Source: Apostichopus japonicus
Lineage: Eukaryota > Echinodermata > Holothuroidea > Aspidochirotida > Stichopodidae
Direction: 5' to 3'
Length of the DNA stretch: 64,000 nt
NCBI RefSeq assembly: GCF_037975245.1
Contig: NC_092565.1
Location: 8,588,999-8,652,998, forward strand
The position numbers were made by a program, and so were the translations under genes. The notes under the pieces are model-generated. The model was not told the DNA's origin. It was given only the letters and a program-made list of their open reading frames with translations, and did no database searches. Shown piece after piece: positions 13,601 to 27,400 of this stretch; the stretch's first letter is position 1, and every line of letters begins with the position of its first letter.

Positions 13601-16600
13601 ACAATATTTCCAGTTCTGTCCCAACATAGAGCTCTACATGTTAGATGGGTTCAGTTGGTGAAAGTGTTGGAGGAGAACAGGGTACATTGTATTATATTTG
13701 CACCTAATACAAGCTCTACATGTTAGATGGGTTCAGGTTGTGAGAGAGTAGGAGAACAGGGTACACTGTATTATACTTGCACCTAATACTAGTAAGCTCT
13801 ACATGTTAGATGGGTTCAGGTTGTGAGAGAATAGGAGAACAGGGTACATTGTATTATATTTGCACCTAATACAAGCTCTACATGTTAGATGGGTGCAGGT
13901 TGTGAGAGTTTAGGAGGAGAACAGGGTTCATTATATTATATTTGCACCTAATACCTGCTTGTGTATTTTTTGTTAGGTGTCAGCCAGTTCCATGAACAGC
14001 ACGTTCTTCATCAGGGTTTCATCTACAAGAGAGCTGCGGACAAGAAAACAGATATCGTTACGCAATCAGTGGGTGGGGTACTTCCAGTTAAACTGCAGTT
14101 CCTGAACAAATGGCAGCTTCGATATGTGGTAATATACGGTCATTACGTTGTCTACTACAAGGACGACACTAACAAGAGACCAGTCGGCAAATTCTCCTTG
14201 AAAGACTATAATAGGTAAGCAGAACGCGGCATTGTAAATTACTTAAATAGGTTTCATACCTACTGTGCAACAATGTACACTTGAGATAGCAGCTTACCCC
14301 AAAGGTGGATCTCAACACATAGTTTATGCCACTCCCGTGACAAAAAACAAAAAAACTAAAAATAACGGTAGTTGAAAGATCGGTAATTCTACATGCGCAT
14401 TGATTATCTGATATGTTGAAATATCTTACCACAAGTATACATATTCAAACCACCATAATGTCAAAAAGTGCTTAAAAACAGGATTTTGGAATTTTGCAAT
14501 TAATGACAATGCTTGATGATTGTCCTTTAAATGCTGCAAAGAGTTGTTGGAGGGTTAGTTTAGGTTTCACATCAATTGTGTAGTTTCGACTACTAACAGT
14601 AATTGACAATTCAAGTTTTAGTCATTAAGAGCTTTGGTTGTTTCCCCTCTCTTCAATAGCTAATTGTTAAATTTAGGTGTTTGCAGAAACACTGATAGGG
14701 GTTTAACATGACGATGTCCAAGTTATTTCCCAATTGGAAGGCACATGAAAGATGTATATACTTTTTCTGCTCCCCTTCCCTCCCCTCCCCTCCCAACTAC
14801 CCCACTACCACCACCACCACCCCTAATAGTGTTTGCCTGATAACTTAAAGGTCAACCATTTTTACAAAGTTAACTTCCTATTATAAATAACTTGATGTTA
14901 ACAAATGGAATTCATACCTTCTTGCTATAGTTCATCTTATTATTTCAGAAACAGTTTATGTGAACAACTTCCATATAGACTAATTTCATATCACCTTCAT
15001 TTCCTGTTTTCACCCCGTAGGGTGGTCCGAGCAGAAGAAATGTTGTCGGCGGACAGAAAATGGCCGTTCAAAGTGATCGGTATGAGATCGACGGCTAGAA
15101 CCTGGTATTTCTGTGCGGCTTCTGAAAGAGAAATGAAGGTAACGAAGGCAGTGACATTGAAATACGAAAATTGTGTTAACTATGTCTCCGTGCCTGCGTC
15201 TTTGGCAATTGTTCGCAATGATTGTCATACCGACGATAGATTTAAATTATGTTGACATCAAGTATTAATAGTTAATAACGGTGACCTTGTAAATAGTTTT
15301 GTAACGACAGGATGGTGTGTTATGGGGAGTGGATTAAAAGATTAAGAGATGACTGACAGTGTTGAAAAGATTAAGGCCAAATGGCAGGATATAATGTCTT
15401 ACTCTTGATAAACAATACAACAGCGCAATCAAATCCTTTCTGTAGCAGTGACATCTCGTAGTAATTGTCACATTTAAAAAAATATGGTTAAAATGAATGG
15501 AACTAAATTGAACTAAAATGATATTAATGGAAGGAATGCCAGTTTGCCAGAAATTGTCGTTTCATACATCGGTATGTTCCGAGGCATTTTTCCCGTGGCT
15601 TGCTGTCCTTGCCATGAACTCTCTTAAATGTTGAGGACGTGATGACAGCAGAGATTCTGCTTCCTTCCATTGCGTGTCCTAATTAATTATCAAACAGCTG
15701 CTATAATTAAACAATCAGGAATGGCCTTCAGCTAGTTGTATGTGCTCGTTGAACTGGTCAGCTGTAAATGTTAAAATTACTAAAATGAAAATAAACCAGA
15801 TCGGTATTGAGTTCGATACATGATTTGAATGTTCCGTTCACTCTGGTTGGGGGACTCTGGGTGGGGGACGGGTGGAGGGGATTAGATCGTAAAATCGATG
15901 CGAAAAGCACTTTGCTGAAGCTTTTCATGTTTTGCATAATTACTGCTACTGATATATTTCTCTGCTGTACAACAGCTGTGCTTTAACAGTTGAGCTGAGT
16001 AGTTGCTAGCTTCTGCTAATTGTGCAGAACTATTGGCACTCTTTGATCCGGGACAGAATGCGATACTCAACAGGGAGTCATGGATCTTTATCATGAATAT
16101 TCATGTAGTATCAGAACTTCCTGAATCAAATGAATTCGTCATAAACATATATAGATATATATCTGTGTTGTGAACTCTGTATTTTTCTTTAAATCGTGTC
16201 GATATTATTTACTCAGCCTCGATGTTTATATTTGCACTCGGTGTGTTTTACCTTAATAACAACTACATCCTTGCAGGTTTCAGTGATAAACCAACCCGTA
16301 GAATATGTCTGCCAAGGTTGCACAAAGAGGAACTTAAACTTGGTGCTCTACCTTAACTAATAACTACATCCTTTTAGGTTTCAGCAATAGACCAACCCTG
16401 TAGAACTGTCTGCCTGCGAAGGTTGCCACAAGAGGAACTTAAACTTGACAGTAATAATGTTTGGATTGTGACTTGTTGAACATTGCTTTGCCAAGAATAA
16501 GGCAAGGTTGAATTCAATTCATTTGGCACAAGACTGTTACAATGTGAATTACCTCTAAAATTGTAACATGAGGTGCACAACCCATGTTGTTGTACAATAG

Positions 16601-19600
16601 TTAATGTGAATTACTGTGAGGTATAAAGCCTTATTATCTGTATATTTTACTCTAACTTGTCTCCCTATGTAAATCACTAGACCTTTCATGCCAAGTGATA
16701 TGTTCGTGTTTGTCAATTGAACTGTATATTATTAACCTGTTGTAGTGTTACTGATCACGTTAACAATTCCAGGATTGTCACAGTAAATTGCAGTACTTTG
16801 TTATGTCATGTGCATTGTGTACAGTGAGTGGTCCAAATTTGGTTTAGGGTCCCAATGTTGTTCATGTCCCAATGTTGTTCACGTTGTATAATTGCACAAC
16901 ATGTACAAGGGTATTCTCTTCCAAATTATAAAAAAATGAAATTCATTTTCATAAAATTTAATACAGTAATCTCTCAGTTTCAAAGACCTTTCAAACAATT
17001 TGCAACAGTGTTTTCATATTTTCCTTTGCTCTGAATGGCAGTTTGTGCAAGTACGTATCTCAAAACAGGTTCTGTTGGGTGGGGGGGGCAGGGGGGCAGA
17101 GGATATAGGCGGTGGCATTTGAAGCAATGAAGCTTAGCAATCGGGAGGTTCCGGGTTGGACACCCTGTGGGGTCATAGAAATTTGGGTTTTTCATTCAAG
17201 ATTTTTTTTTTAATTGAAAAGATTCCAAATTTGAGTTAAATTGTTGAATTAGAAGCCACCAAGATATGAAAGTTGTCATCCATAAGCCCTTGCGAGCTTC
17301 TCTCACATTCATCGTCAATAAAGCGTCGTAAAAATAGCTGCATTATTATTAGTATATGTTGTTATTATTATAAAACAAAAGTAGTTCACAGGGTGAATGA
17401 AAGTGGAACCATTTGACAGACAAAATGCAGGTTAGACTTACATATTGGAATTTGGCGCTGTATAGAGTTATTTACTGTAGTTGAATTCTCTATTTGGTGA
17501 ATTTTTTGTTGTGAAGTGTTTCCAGACAGTATACAACGATATTATTATGAGTACAATATGACCAAATGTAGTAGCTAATTTTCATGATCAAAACATCATC
17601 TTTCTGAAATTGAAAAGTTTATAAAATTGAACGAATTTGGGACACTCCATGCCACTATAGATTAGCATTACAAACTTGTAGAAGAGAGTATTTGTCAGAA
17701 AATTTTCTTTTGCCATTTTTACCATATCAGTTTGTAATTGAAATATGTAGAGACAATGGTTCTGCCCACTCACTGAAAACCTCAGTCAAAACACCTGATA
17801 CAGAGCTACGTACAATACAGCAACACCTTTGTTACACCATGGAGCTATTTATAGCTCCATGCTTACACCAAGTTTGATCTTTTAACTAGAAGACAAAGTG
17901 AAGTGTGACGCATTGTCCAATACAGGTTAACTGTACAGAACGTCCATTTTGATTTGTCGAAGCATGCAGGCATCTTTACCTTTTAGCTGTACATTAGGAC
18001 CAGCAGCCACTGTTCTTGTGGAATGCATTATAAAGTCACTGTAGTATACAAACTCTTTTAGCTAAACGTGAATTCTTTGTGACATTGACAAAGTAGAGAC
18101 CTTTCTGAGTTAGTAGTAGCATGTTAATGCAACCATGTAGTGGTGTAGGTATCTCAATTAATGCCACAATTATTGATTCAAAATGTATCGAAAAGCTCTG
18201 TTAATACCAACAAACCTGTAGTAAGCAAAAGAGAGGTGCTGGATACAGGCTAGTAGGCTACCTAGTGGAGGTTAAAGACTTTTACAGCCTCTAATGATGA
18301 TAAAATTTTAAAAAATCCACAAACTTTACAAGTTATATTGTGTTCTTTGTTCTACTTTATATCAATTTTGTTTGATTTTTAGAGAAATATTGTTCTTACT
18401 TGAAGCTTGACAAAGTTTTGTAAGCCCGTTATAGTACATGAAGTAATATTTGTACAAAAAACTTCCTCAAAATATGTTGAGAATGTAGGAAAAAGGAAGT
18501 AACAAATTCAAGGTTAAATTCTACTTGAAGTTTTCAGAAAGTAATGTGCATAAATAACATTACACCGGACAGATCATCCTGTGAAGTTGTTGATATAACA
18601 GAGATTGAAGTTAAAGTGTGTTTACACAATGAAGCCAGTTTCCTCTTGTGCGCTTCTCCGATGTAGAACAATCGGCTGTGTTGTCGTTTAGTCAGGGTTG
18701 CGCTATAAAAACCCTCTTGGGAAAGATTTAAGCACTCATTGTTTTAAGAAGCAAACAGTACATGTGCATGTCAACAATACAGTAGATATAAGAATGAGTC
18801 ACAGGACTGACACCTGTCACCATTATAGGCTACTACAGTCAGAAGGTTGTGGAGACTATTGCAGAACTTCATACACTTGCAAGAATTAAAATTTATAAAA
18901 TGAGACTGTATGTTTTAGAACAGTCTTAGCTGCGTTTAATAAACGGCCAAAGATATCAAAAATGTTAGAATTTGCTCATATAGTTGTTGTGTAAGTAGTA
19001 AAGCCAGAGAGTTTTGCAATCTAAACGGAGCTTAAAGGCATTGACGTCTCACCCCAAACCGCGTGCCTCCCACTGAAATAGTTTAATGTCCGTTGCTTGC
19101 AAGTGAAGTTTCCTTGTTGTCGTTACAAAATGCAGACAGTAATGGAACGTGATACCTTGTTATCTTTTATCTATATAGACCTGAGATGTCCATCGCTGCT
19201 ATGTACACAGTGTTGTGGGTATTGAACGTAGCTGTATGTATTGACTGTACACTAGTGTCTAATTACCGATGGTAGCAAGCTGTGTGTGTATTTTCTGGGA
19301 TCGATGGTGGTGTCTAACACATCTGTTACACATCATTCGAAACTAGGTCAGATTACCAGCATGAGACGTTTCTTTGTGCTCTAGTCTTCACACCCTTTAA
19401 TGCTGTCCGTTCCTCCTGTGTGAGTTGATCATAGGCTGGTTTGTTTGGTGCTCTACCATGTGAAGCCAGCTAGTACTAGATTAAAATGTGAAGAAGAGAA
19501 TTTATGATAATACAGTTACAAATCAGTAAATCACGTTGTCCTGATCAAAACAAAGAATGTTGTTCAATTAACATGATCTTCAAGAGTTTACCCGTACTTT

Positions 19601-22600
19601 ATATTGAACTATAGGGTCATAAAGAAAGGAACCACCCAGGGGACACTCTAGGCAGAGAGCTTTACCATCTAGAACAACTGTTCATATGAAATCCATCGAT
19701 TGCGGTCCGGTCATTTTTTAAGTCCAAGGGTAATTTTTTCAAGTCTTCACAGCCAAGAGTATCCGTCAGCAAGGGATATCACATAAAACCATCTATTGGT
19801 GTTGTATTACCTTTGAGCACCTATGAATATTGTATCCTTGATTTAGTATGCTTGTAGCATCTTGTAGAAGTAATAACAGTAGAATTGCAGCATTAGATTG
19901 AGACTAAATGTTGTGAAAAGCATTTGTGTAGATAAATGGAACAAGTGCACCTGATAATGGCCTTTTGAACTAAAAATGTACAGAACGTTTAGTAACTTGC
20001 ATAAAGTATATATGTCCTCTCTGTCTGAGGTTTAATTCTAGAATGATACAAATGGAAGAGAAAACCTTGAAAGTAACACTCAATGATATATGATGGTTTG
20101 TTTGGTGTTTGAACGCATGGAGAGCTGGAATACATCGTCCCGCAGTATTGAAATTACAACTTCCCACCTTATTGCATGGCCGTGAATTAGCCACTAACAT
20201 CGTGCATTAACTCAGCTACAGCCATGAGGGGGGAAGTTATCCTAATGCAAGCTGTTTCCCTCCCATTACCTGTTTATGAGAAGAGTGGTGGGAATTCTGT
20301 ATTTCTGTTAGGTGTGCACAAACTGTACCATCTTCCATTCCACTGACATCAGTGTACAAGTAGCTTTCTAAGATACCCAGTGTGCGGTGGAAGTTTGGAA
20401 TTTTGTAGTCATTTGTAAAGTACGAAATCACTAGATGGGAGCTAGCATGCCATTACACAGTTCTTTTGTTACAAGTTCATGTACTGCTTAAAGAAATAAA
20501 ATTGAACATTTTGATAGTATATTATAGTGTATGGAAAAAGGAAGCACTTTTCTCCAATCCTCATCTTGATAGCACACTCTGTTGCTGAGATTTTGAAATT
20601 TTAAAAATTTTGTCATTCGATTCAGTTTTAAAGTCTCAATATGTGTTTGCCAAATTTAAACTTTGACCTTTTCAGCTTACTGTCCTAAAAGCTCAGTGAA
20701 AATGACACTGTTTTATGCAATTTTCATACAATTTTAGTTATCTGTCATTAAACATTCTCAGCTGAATAAAATTTGCCAGATTTATTAACAAGTCCGTAGA
20801 TTCTACAAACTTCAACCAAAATTTGCAAGCCCCACCCAACAGATCATGCACCAATCAAATCTCTCTGTTTTGTTTACCACAGTCTTTTTCTACTTGTATA
20901 TCTCCCTAGTTATTTTGCTCTACTTGTATATCTCCCTAGTTATTTTGTTCTACTTGTATCTCTCCCTAGTTATTTTGCTCTACTCGTATCTCTCCCTAGT
21001 TATTTTGTTCTGCTCGTATCTCTCCCTAGTTATTTTGTTCTACTGGTATCTCTCCCTAGTTATTTTGTTCTACTCGTATCTCTCCCTAGTTATTTTGTGA
21101 AATACTCGTATCTCTCCCTAGTTATTTTGTTCTACTGGTATCTCTCCCTAGTTATTTTGTTCTACTGGTATCTCTCCCTAGTTATTTTGCTCTACTCGTA
21201 TCTCTCCCTAGTTATTTTGTTCTGCTCGTATCTCTCCCTAGTTATTTTGTTCTACTGGTATCTCTCCCTAGTTATTTTGTTCTACTCGTATCTCTCCCTA
21301 GTTATTTTGTTCTACTTGTATATCTCCCTAGTTATTTTGTTCTACTTGTATATCTCCCTAGTTATTTTGTGAACTACTCGTATCTCTCCCTAGATATTTT
21401 GTTCTACATCGTATCTCTCCCTAGTTATTTTGTTCTACTCGTATCTCTCCCTAGTTATTTTGTTCTACTTGTATATCTCCCTAGTTATTTTGTGAACTAC
21501 TTGTATCTCTCCCTAGTTATTTTGTTCTACTCGTATATCTCCCTAGTTATTTTGTTCTACTCGTATCTCTCCCTAGTTATTTTGTGAACTACTCGTATCT
21601 CTCCCTAGTTATTTTGTGAACTACTCGTATCTCTCCCTAGTTATTTTGTTCTACTTGTATATCTCCCTAGTTATTTTGTTCTACTCGTATCTCTCCCTAG
21701 TTATTTTGTTCTACTTGTATATCTCCCTAGTTATTTTGTTCTAGTCTTTTCTCTCCCTAGTTATTTTGTTCTACTTGTATCTCTCCCTAGTTATTTTGTT
21801 CTACTCGTATCTCTCCCTAGTTATTTTGTGCTGCTTTCACCCTACAGTATAGCTGTAGATTCCTATGCAGTACTGTGGTACATACAAAGATTGATACTTC
21901 CTCTAGCAGTCCATTGCTGACGTCACACAGTATAACTATTACTCCTTGTACATGGCAGGTTGTGAAAGGTTAATTATATCAAATTTAATAGATAAACCTG
22001 TTGATGTGTAACTTCCATACGAGGATGTGCACATATTAATAACCAGGAGCGTGCAATACTATCATGGTAGCATTGTCTTATCACTAAAAAACGTGTAAAC
22101 ACAAAGTACTGGGAGATAGTAGAATACTATCAAATGTTTGATCTGTATCAGAGTCACTTATAAAGACATACAGCTTCAACTATGCATCATTCTTAGCAAA
22201 TGATACGTGTAATTGGACATGTATCTGTCCGTCCGTCTGTAAGTTGATTAGTACACCGACTGTAATTAACAGGCTTAATCCAGAAAACAGAAAAATTCTT
22301 CCAAACACAAAGTCATCATGTAGGAAAAAAGTATTCACTAATTCACTAAACTAAACTGACGCAAATGAAGAATTCTTAAGTTTATAAAAAAAAAAATCAA
22401 AATACAACTGCGACCAAATTGTTTAGTTACCACTTGATGATGTCAGGGAGGTTGCTCATACAAGCATAGTTTTCTGCTGGCAACTGGCAGACAAATAAAG
22501 TTGGAAATATTGAAAGATGTACCCATGTACCTATAATTTTAATAAAACTCAATTAAGTTGCCTTCTGAAGCAGCTTTGTGTGCTAGTGTATGTTTAACAT

Positions 22601-24398
22601 TTAAAGAGGAAAAGATGAGATCTGTTATGCAGACCAACCCTTGAACAGCTCAGCGTAATGGAGTACTATGAAACAGTGGTATATGATGTACGTATATGCA
22701 CAGCTCAGCGTAATGGAGTACTATGAAACAGTGGTATAGGAGGTACATACTGTATGTATATGCACAGCTCAGCGTAATGGAGTACTATGAAACAGTGGTA
22801 TAGGAGGTACATACTGTATGTATATGCACAGCTCAGCGTAATGGAGTACTATGAAACAGTGGTATAGGAGGTACATACTGTATGTATATGCACAGCTCAG
22901 CGTAATGGAGTACTATGAAACAGTGGTATATGATGTACGTATATATGCACAGCTCAGCGCAATGGAGTACTATGAAACAGTGGTATAGGAGGTACCTACT
23001 GTATGTATATGCACAGCTCAGCGTAATGGAGTACTATGAAACAGTGGTATAGGAGGTACCTACTGTATGTATATGCACAGCTCAGCGTAATGGAGTACTA
23101 TGAAACAGTGGTATAGGAGGTACATACTGTATGTATATGCACAGCTCAGCGTAATGGAGTACTATGAAACAGTGGTATATGATGTACGTATATATGCACA
23201 GCTCAGCGCAATGGAATACTATGAAACAGTGGTATAGGAGGTACCTACTGTATGTATATGCACAGCTCAGCATAATGGAGTACTATGAAACAGTGGTATA
23301 GGAGGTACATACTGTATGTATATGCACAGCTCAGTGTAATGGAGTACTATGAAACAGTGGTATATGATGTACGTATATGCACAGCTCAGTGTAATGGAGT
23401 ACTATGAAACAGTGGTATAGGAGGTACATACTGTACGTATATGCACAGCTCAGCGCAATGGAGTACTATGAAACAGTGGTATAGGAGGTACCTACTGTAT
23501 GTATATGCACAGCTCAGCGTAATGGAGTACTATGAAACAGTGGTATAGGAGGTACATACTGTATGTATATGCACAGCTCAGTGTAATGGAGTACTATGAA
23601 ACAGTGGTATATGATGTACGTATATGCACAGCTCAGTGTAATGGAGTACTATGAAACAGTGGTATAGGAGGTACATACTGTATGTACTGTATATGCACAG
23701 CTCAGCGTAATGGAGTACTATGAAACAGTGGTATAGGAGGTACATACTGTACGTATATGCACAGCTCAGCGCAATGGAGTACTATGAAACAGTGGTATAG
23801 GAGGTACCTACTGTATGTATATGGACAGCTCAGCGTAATGGAGTACTATGAAACAGTGGTATAGGAGGTACATACTGTATGTGTATGCACAGCTCAGCGT
23901 AATGGAGTACTATGAAACAGTGGTATAGGAGGTACATACTGTATGTATATGCACAGCTCAGCGTAATGGAGTACTATGAAACAGTGGTATAGGAGGTACC
24001 TACTGTATGTATATGCACAGCTCAGCGTAATGGAGTACTATGAAACAGTGGTATAGGAGGTACCTACTGTATGTATATGCACAGCTCAGCGTAATGGAGT
24101 ACTATGAAACAGTGGTATAGGAGGTACATACTGTATGTATATGCACAGCTCAGCGTAATGGAGTACTATGAAACAGTGGTATAGGAGGTACCTACTGTAT
24201 GTATATGCACAGCTCAGCGTAATGGAGTACTATGAAACAGTGGTATAGGAGGTACATACTGTATGTACTGTATATGCACAGCTCAGCGTAATGGAGTTCT
24301 ATGAAACAGTGGTATAGGAGGTACATACTGTATGTATATGCACAGCTCAGCGTAATGGAGTACTATGAAATAGTGGTATACGATGTACACACGGGTAC

Positions 24399-24436
<38 letters not shown>

Positions 24437-27400
24437 CTCAACGTAATAGAGTACTGTGAAACAGTGGTATAGGTGGTAAATACTGTCACATATATATATA
24501 TATATGTACAGCTTAACGTAATGGAGTACTCTGAAACAGTGGTATAGGAGGTACATACTGTACGTAATGCACAGCGCAGCATAATGGAGTACTATCCAAG
24601 GGTACATGAGGTACATTCTTGACATTAGAATTATTTACAGTCTATTGATAAAATGATCATTGATGAGAATGTATTTCACATCGTGCTTTGGCAGAACAAA
24701 CTTAAGAGTTGTGTTAGCTAGGCTGCACAAAGAGTCTTTTCCAGAATTATCTCGGTCATTCTCGTTAAGATCGGTAAAATCAACTATAACGAAGTAAGTC
24801 AGAGGTTGCGTGCACTGTTTGAGAAGGAAATTTCATTTGTATCGATTGTCCTCAATGTTTAAGATCATAAAGTGTCATAAAATGTTTAAGCTGCATTGTC
24901 AAGGTCGTTTGCCACTATTATGTTTATAAACAGTTTTGGTTTTGTAGGGAAAGAGGAAGAGGGCACCCGGGTGGGGGGGGGGAGGTGGAAGGTTGAAAAT
25001 ATAGAAATTTAATTTAGGTTCTTCTACCATTATTCCAGAGAAATACTTCCTCATTAACAGAATATTTCAGAACATTGATTTTTTTGGCTAAAGTTGTATT
25101 TATGTTGTATAACAATATTTAGCTACATACATAACCGATTCCTAGATGGTGTACATTCCTCTGTGCATAGAATCTTTTACCGATCAGACCCTTTGATTAG
25201 GTGACTTCCTTATATTTTAGTTAATTATGAAATAACTGGACTAATCAGTTCAGGATGTGTTGACATATCAAAGTGTAATCGTTGCAGTTGTACTTACAAC
25301 ATTATGTAGTAGCATCAGAAGGCAGGATGATTATCATAAAGATCATGAGACGAAGGTTTAATTGGATGTCACCATCACTTATTGTTTGACACGTACTTTG
25401 AAGTTATATCTCATGAATGTGCTGCTTTAGTTTAATGTGTTTGTGTTTAATGTACCATCTCCTATATATATTCATCCATCGTTATTGAAAAGTGACCGTG
25501 TAATGTATACATTAGAACGAAGTGAGTGGTGGCTAGGTGCTCTTGAATCATAATGTTAAAACAATGAGTTGCTGAAAACGTACGTAGTAGACTAGTTTCG
25601 TTGAAGAAATAACATAAATTTGACAATCTGGTGTAAAGGTACAGATACAAAATGAGACACATTTGATGTACTGTACCAATACACTAACCATATATGGCTG
25701 AAGTATACTGTACATATAGTGTGACAGTGACTTTGTATGGAGTGTCTGTCACACCATATACACGGTCCAATATGGCTGAGGTATGTATAGTGTGACAGTG
25801 ACTTGTTATGGTGTTTCTGTCACACTGCATGGTTCAATATGGCTGAAGTATGCATATAGTTTGCCAGTGCATGACATGGTATGATGTTTCTGTCACACTA
25901 TATACATCGTTCAATATGGCTGAAGTATATAAATAGTGTGACAGTGACTTGCTATGGTGTGCCTGTGAGTCTGTCACACTATATACATGGTTCAATATGG
26001 CTGAAGTATATATATAGTGTGACAGTGACTTGTTACGGTGTGTCTGTCACTCTGTGCCCTCTGTGGGTGTTATTATATTACTCCAATGACAGGAGAACAG
26101 CTTAGAAGCATTACTGTTACTTACCTCTCTCCTCACAACCTAAGCACTCTTGCACTGCTGTACATAGAGTGATATGGTAAGTTTCTTAGTCCTGTACACC
26201 CTTAGCAATGATATGGCATGTATAGCCTGAGACCAGTAAATATTGTCATTGGTAAATTATACCCTAACCAGTAAGTATTAGGGTAACTGTCCGAGCTTAA
26301 TCAGCCTACTGACATAGTAAAAAAGAAGAACATTTTTATTTTAGCTCACTCCTGTCTTACCTGTCTCTGATACTACACAACTAAACGTTTAGTGTGTATG
26401 CTGATAGTGTACATAATATGTATACCGTACTATGGTGGTACAACTGTAGTATAATCTGAAGACCGTGTAGAACCATATCACTTTGTCTGATTTGACATTT
26501 CAATTTTTTAGCAACAAAAGTTGCCTACTGTAGGTTTGATGAAAAATGTGTCAAGGAGTTTCATAGTTTTATATTGGAATAAAGGTTATTGCAATCAGTT
26601 TGGAACGGTTTGAATTTTGTGGATATTGAGTTCCGTACTTTCCATAGTCTAACTGTACCGTGACCTCATCCAGTCACAGTAAGTCACAATGTTTATGAAT
26701 GTATTCCTGTCAATGAGTGAGTAGTGACGGGTTGCTGGCACTAAATAGCTCCAGAACCTGCCAAAGTTGGCAAGGGCCAAGGGTTGTTTGTTTCAGCCTT
26801 TCATATGGCCAAGTATATGCAATCAACAATGAGAGCCATTAATTGATTGCTAACAGATCTAGAAAAGTATCATTTGTCTCACAAACAATCTATTTTCTTA
26901 CAAATGGTTGATGAATATTCAGTTTGTTCCAACCAATCATTTTTTGTTTATCTGGCATGCATGTATTAAAATGATTTTGCACTAATTTTAAGCAATACAA
27001 CTTGCAAGTATGAAAATCAAACCATCTTTGGTGATGTTGCGAATTCCACCGAACGGAAGAAAACTATATATAGTAGTGGTGATTGGCTAGTTAGTCATAC
27101 AGTAGGTTTGTACAGTTGGTTTTTACATTTCACTATGTCAGCAGTATGTAGAGTGTACTTTACATATCAATAACCTTTGGTTCTATCAAGTACTATCCTC
27201 TGACTTAAAGCCACGAGGGAAGTGGTTTTCATTTTGCTAATTCAGACATTTATCGTAGTGGAAGTGTAAGAATTTGATATGGCCAAGTATATGCAATCAA
27301 CAATGAGAGCCATTAATTGATTGCTAACAGATCTAGAAAAGTATCATTTGTCTCACAAACAATCTATTTTCTTACAAATGGTTGATGAATATTCAGTTTG

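Larger units (their letters stand above)
7616..13976 (+). other. SH3BP2 intron between coding exons 1 and 2
   Basis: 6.4-kb intron holding a decayed hAT transposase (about 8107-10130), a 43/129-bp higher-order tandem array (10735-12360) and a four-unit array that reaches the branch-site region of the next exon (13590-13958). The remainder (12361-13589) shows nothing I can assign. Confidence 0.8.

Noticed and set aside
20846-21587. Three consecutive hydrophobic open frames (84, 91, 72 codons) resembling membrane peptides
   Set aside because: All come from the 30-bp array; the peptide is the translated repeat and there is no flanking coding sequence.
22640-24605. Possible CRISPR-like array of regular repeats
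   Set aside because: Units are contiguous with no unique spacers, and the DNA is eukaryotic; it is a minisatellite.
24283-24625. Cys/Tyr-rich minus-strand open frames of 92-99 codons
   Set aside because: Translations of the 55/64-bp array and its (AT)n expansion.
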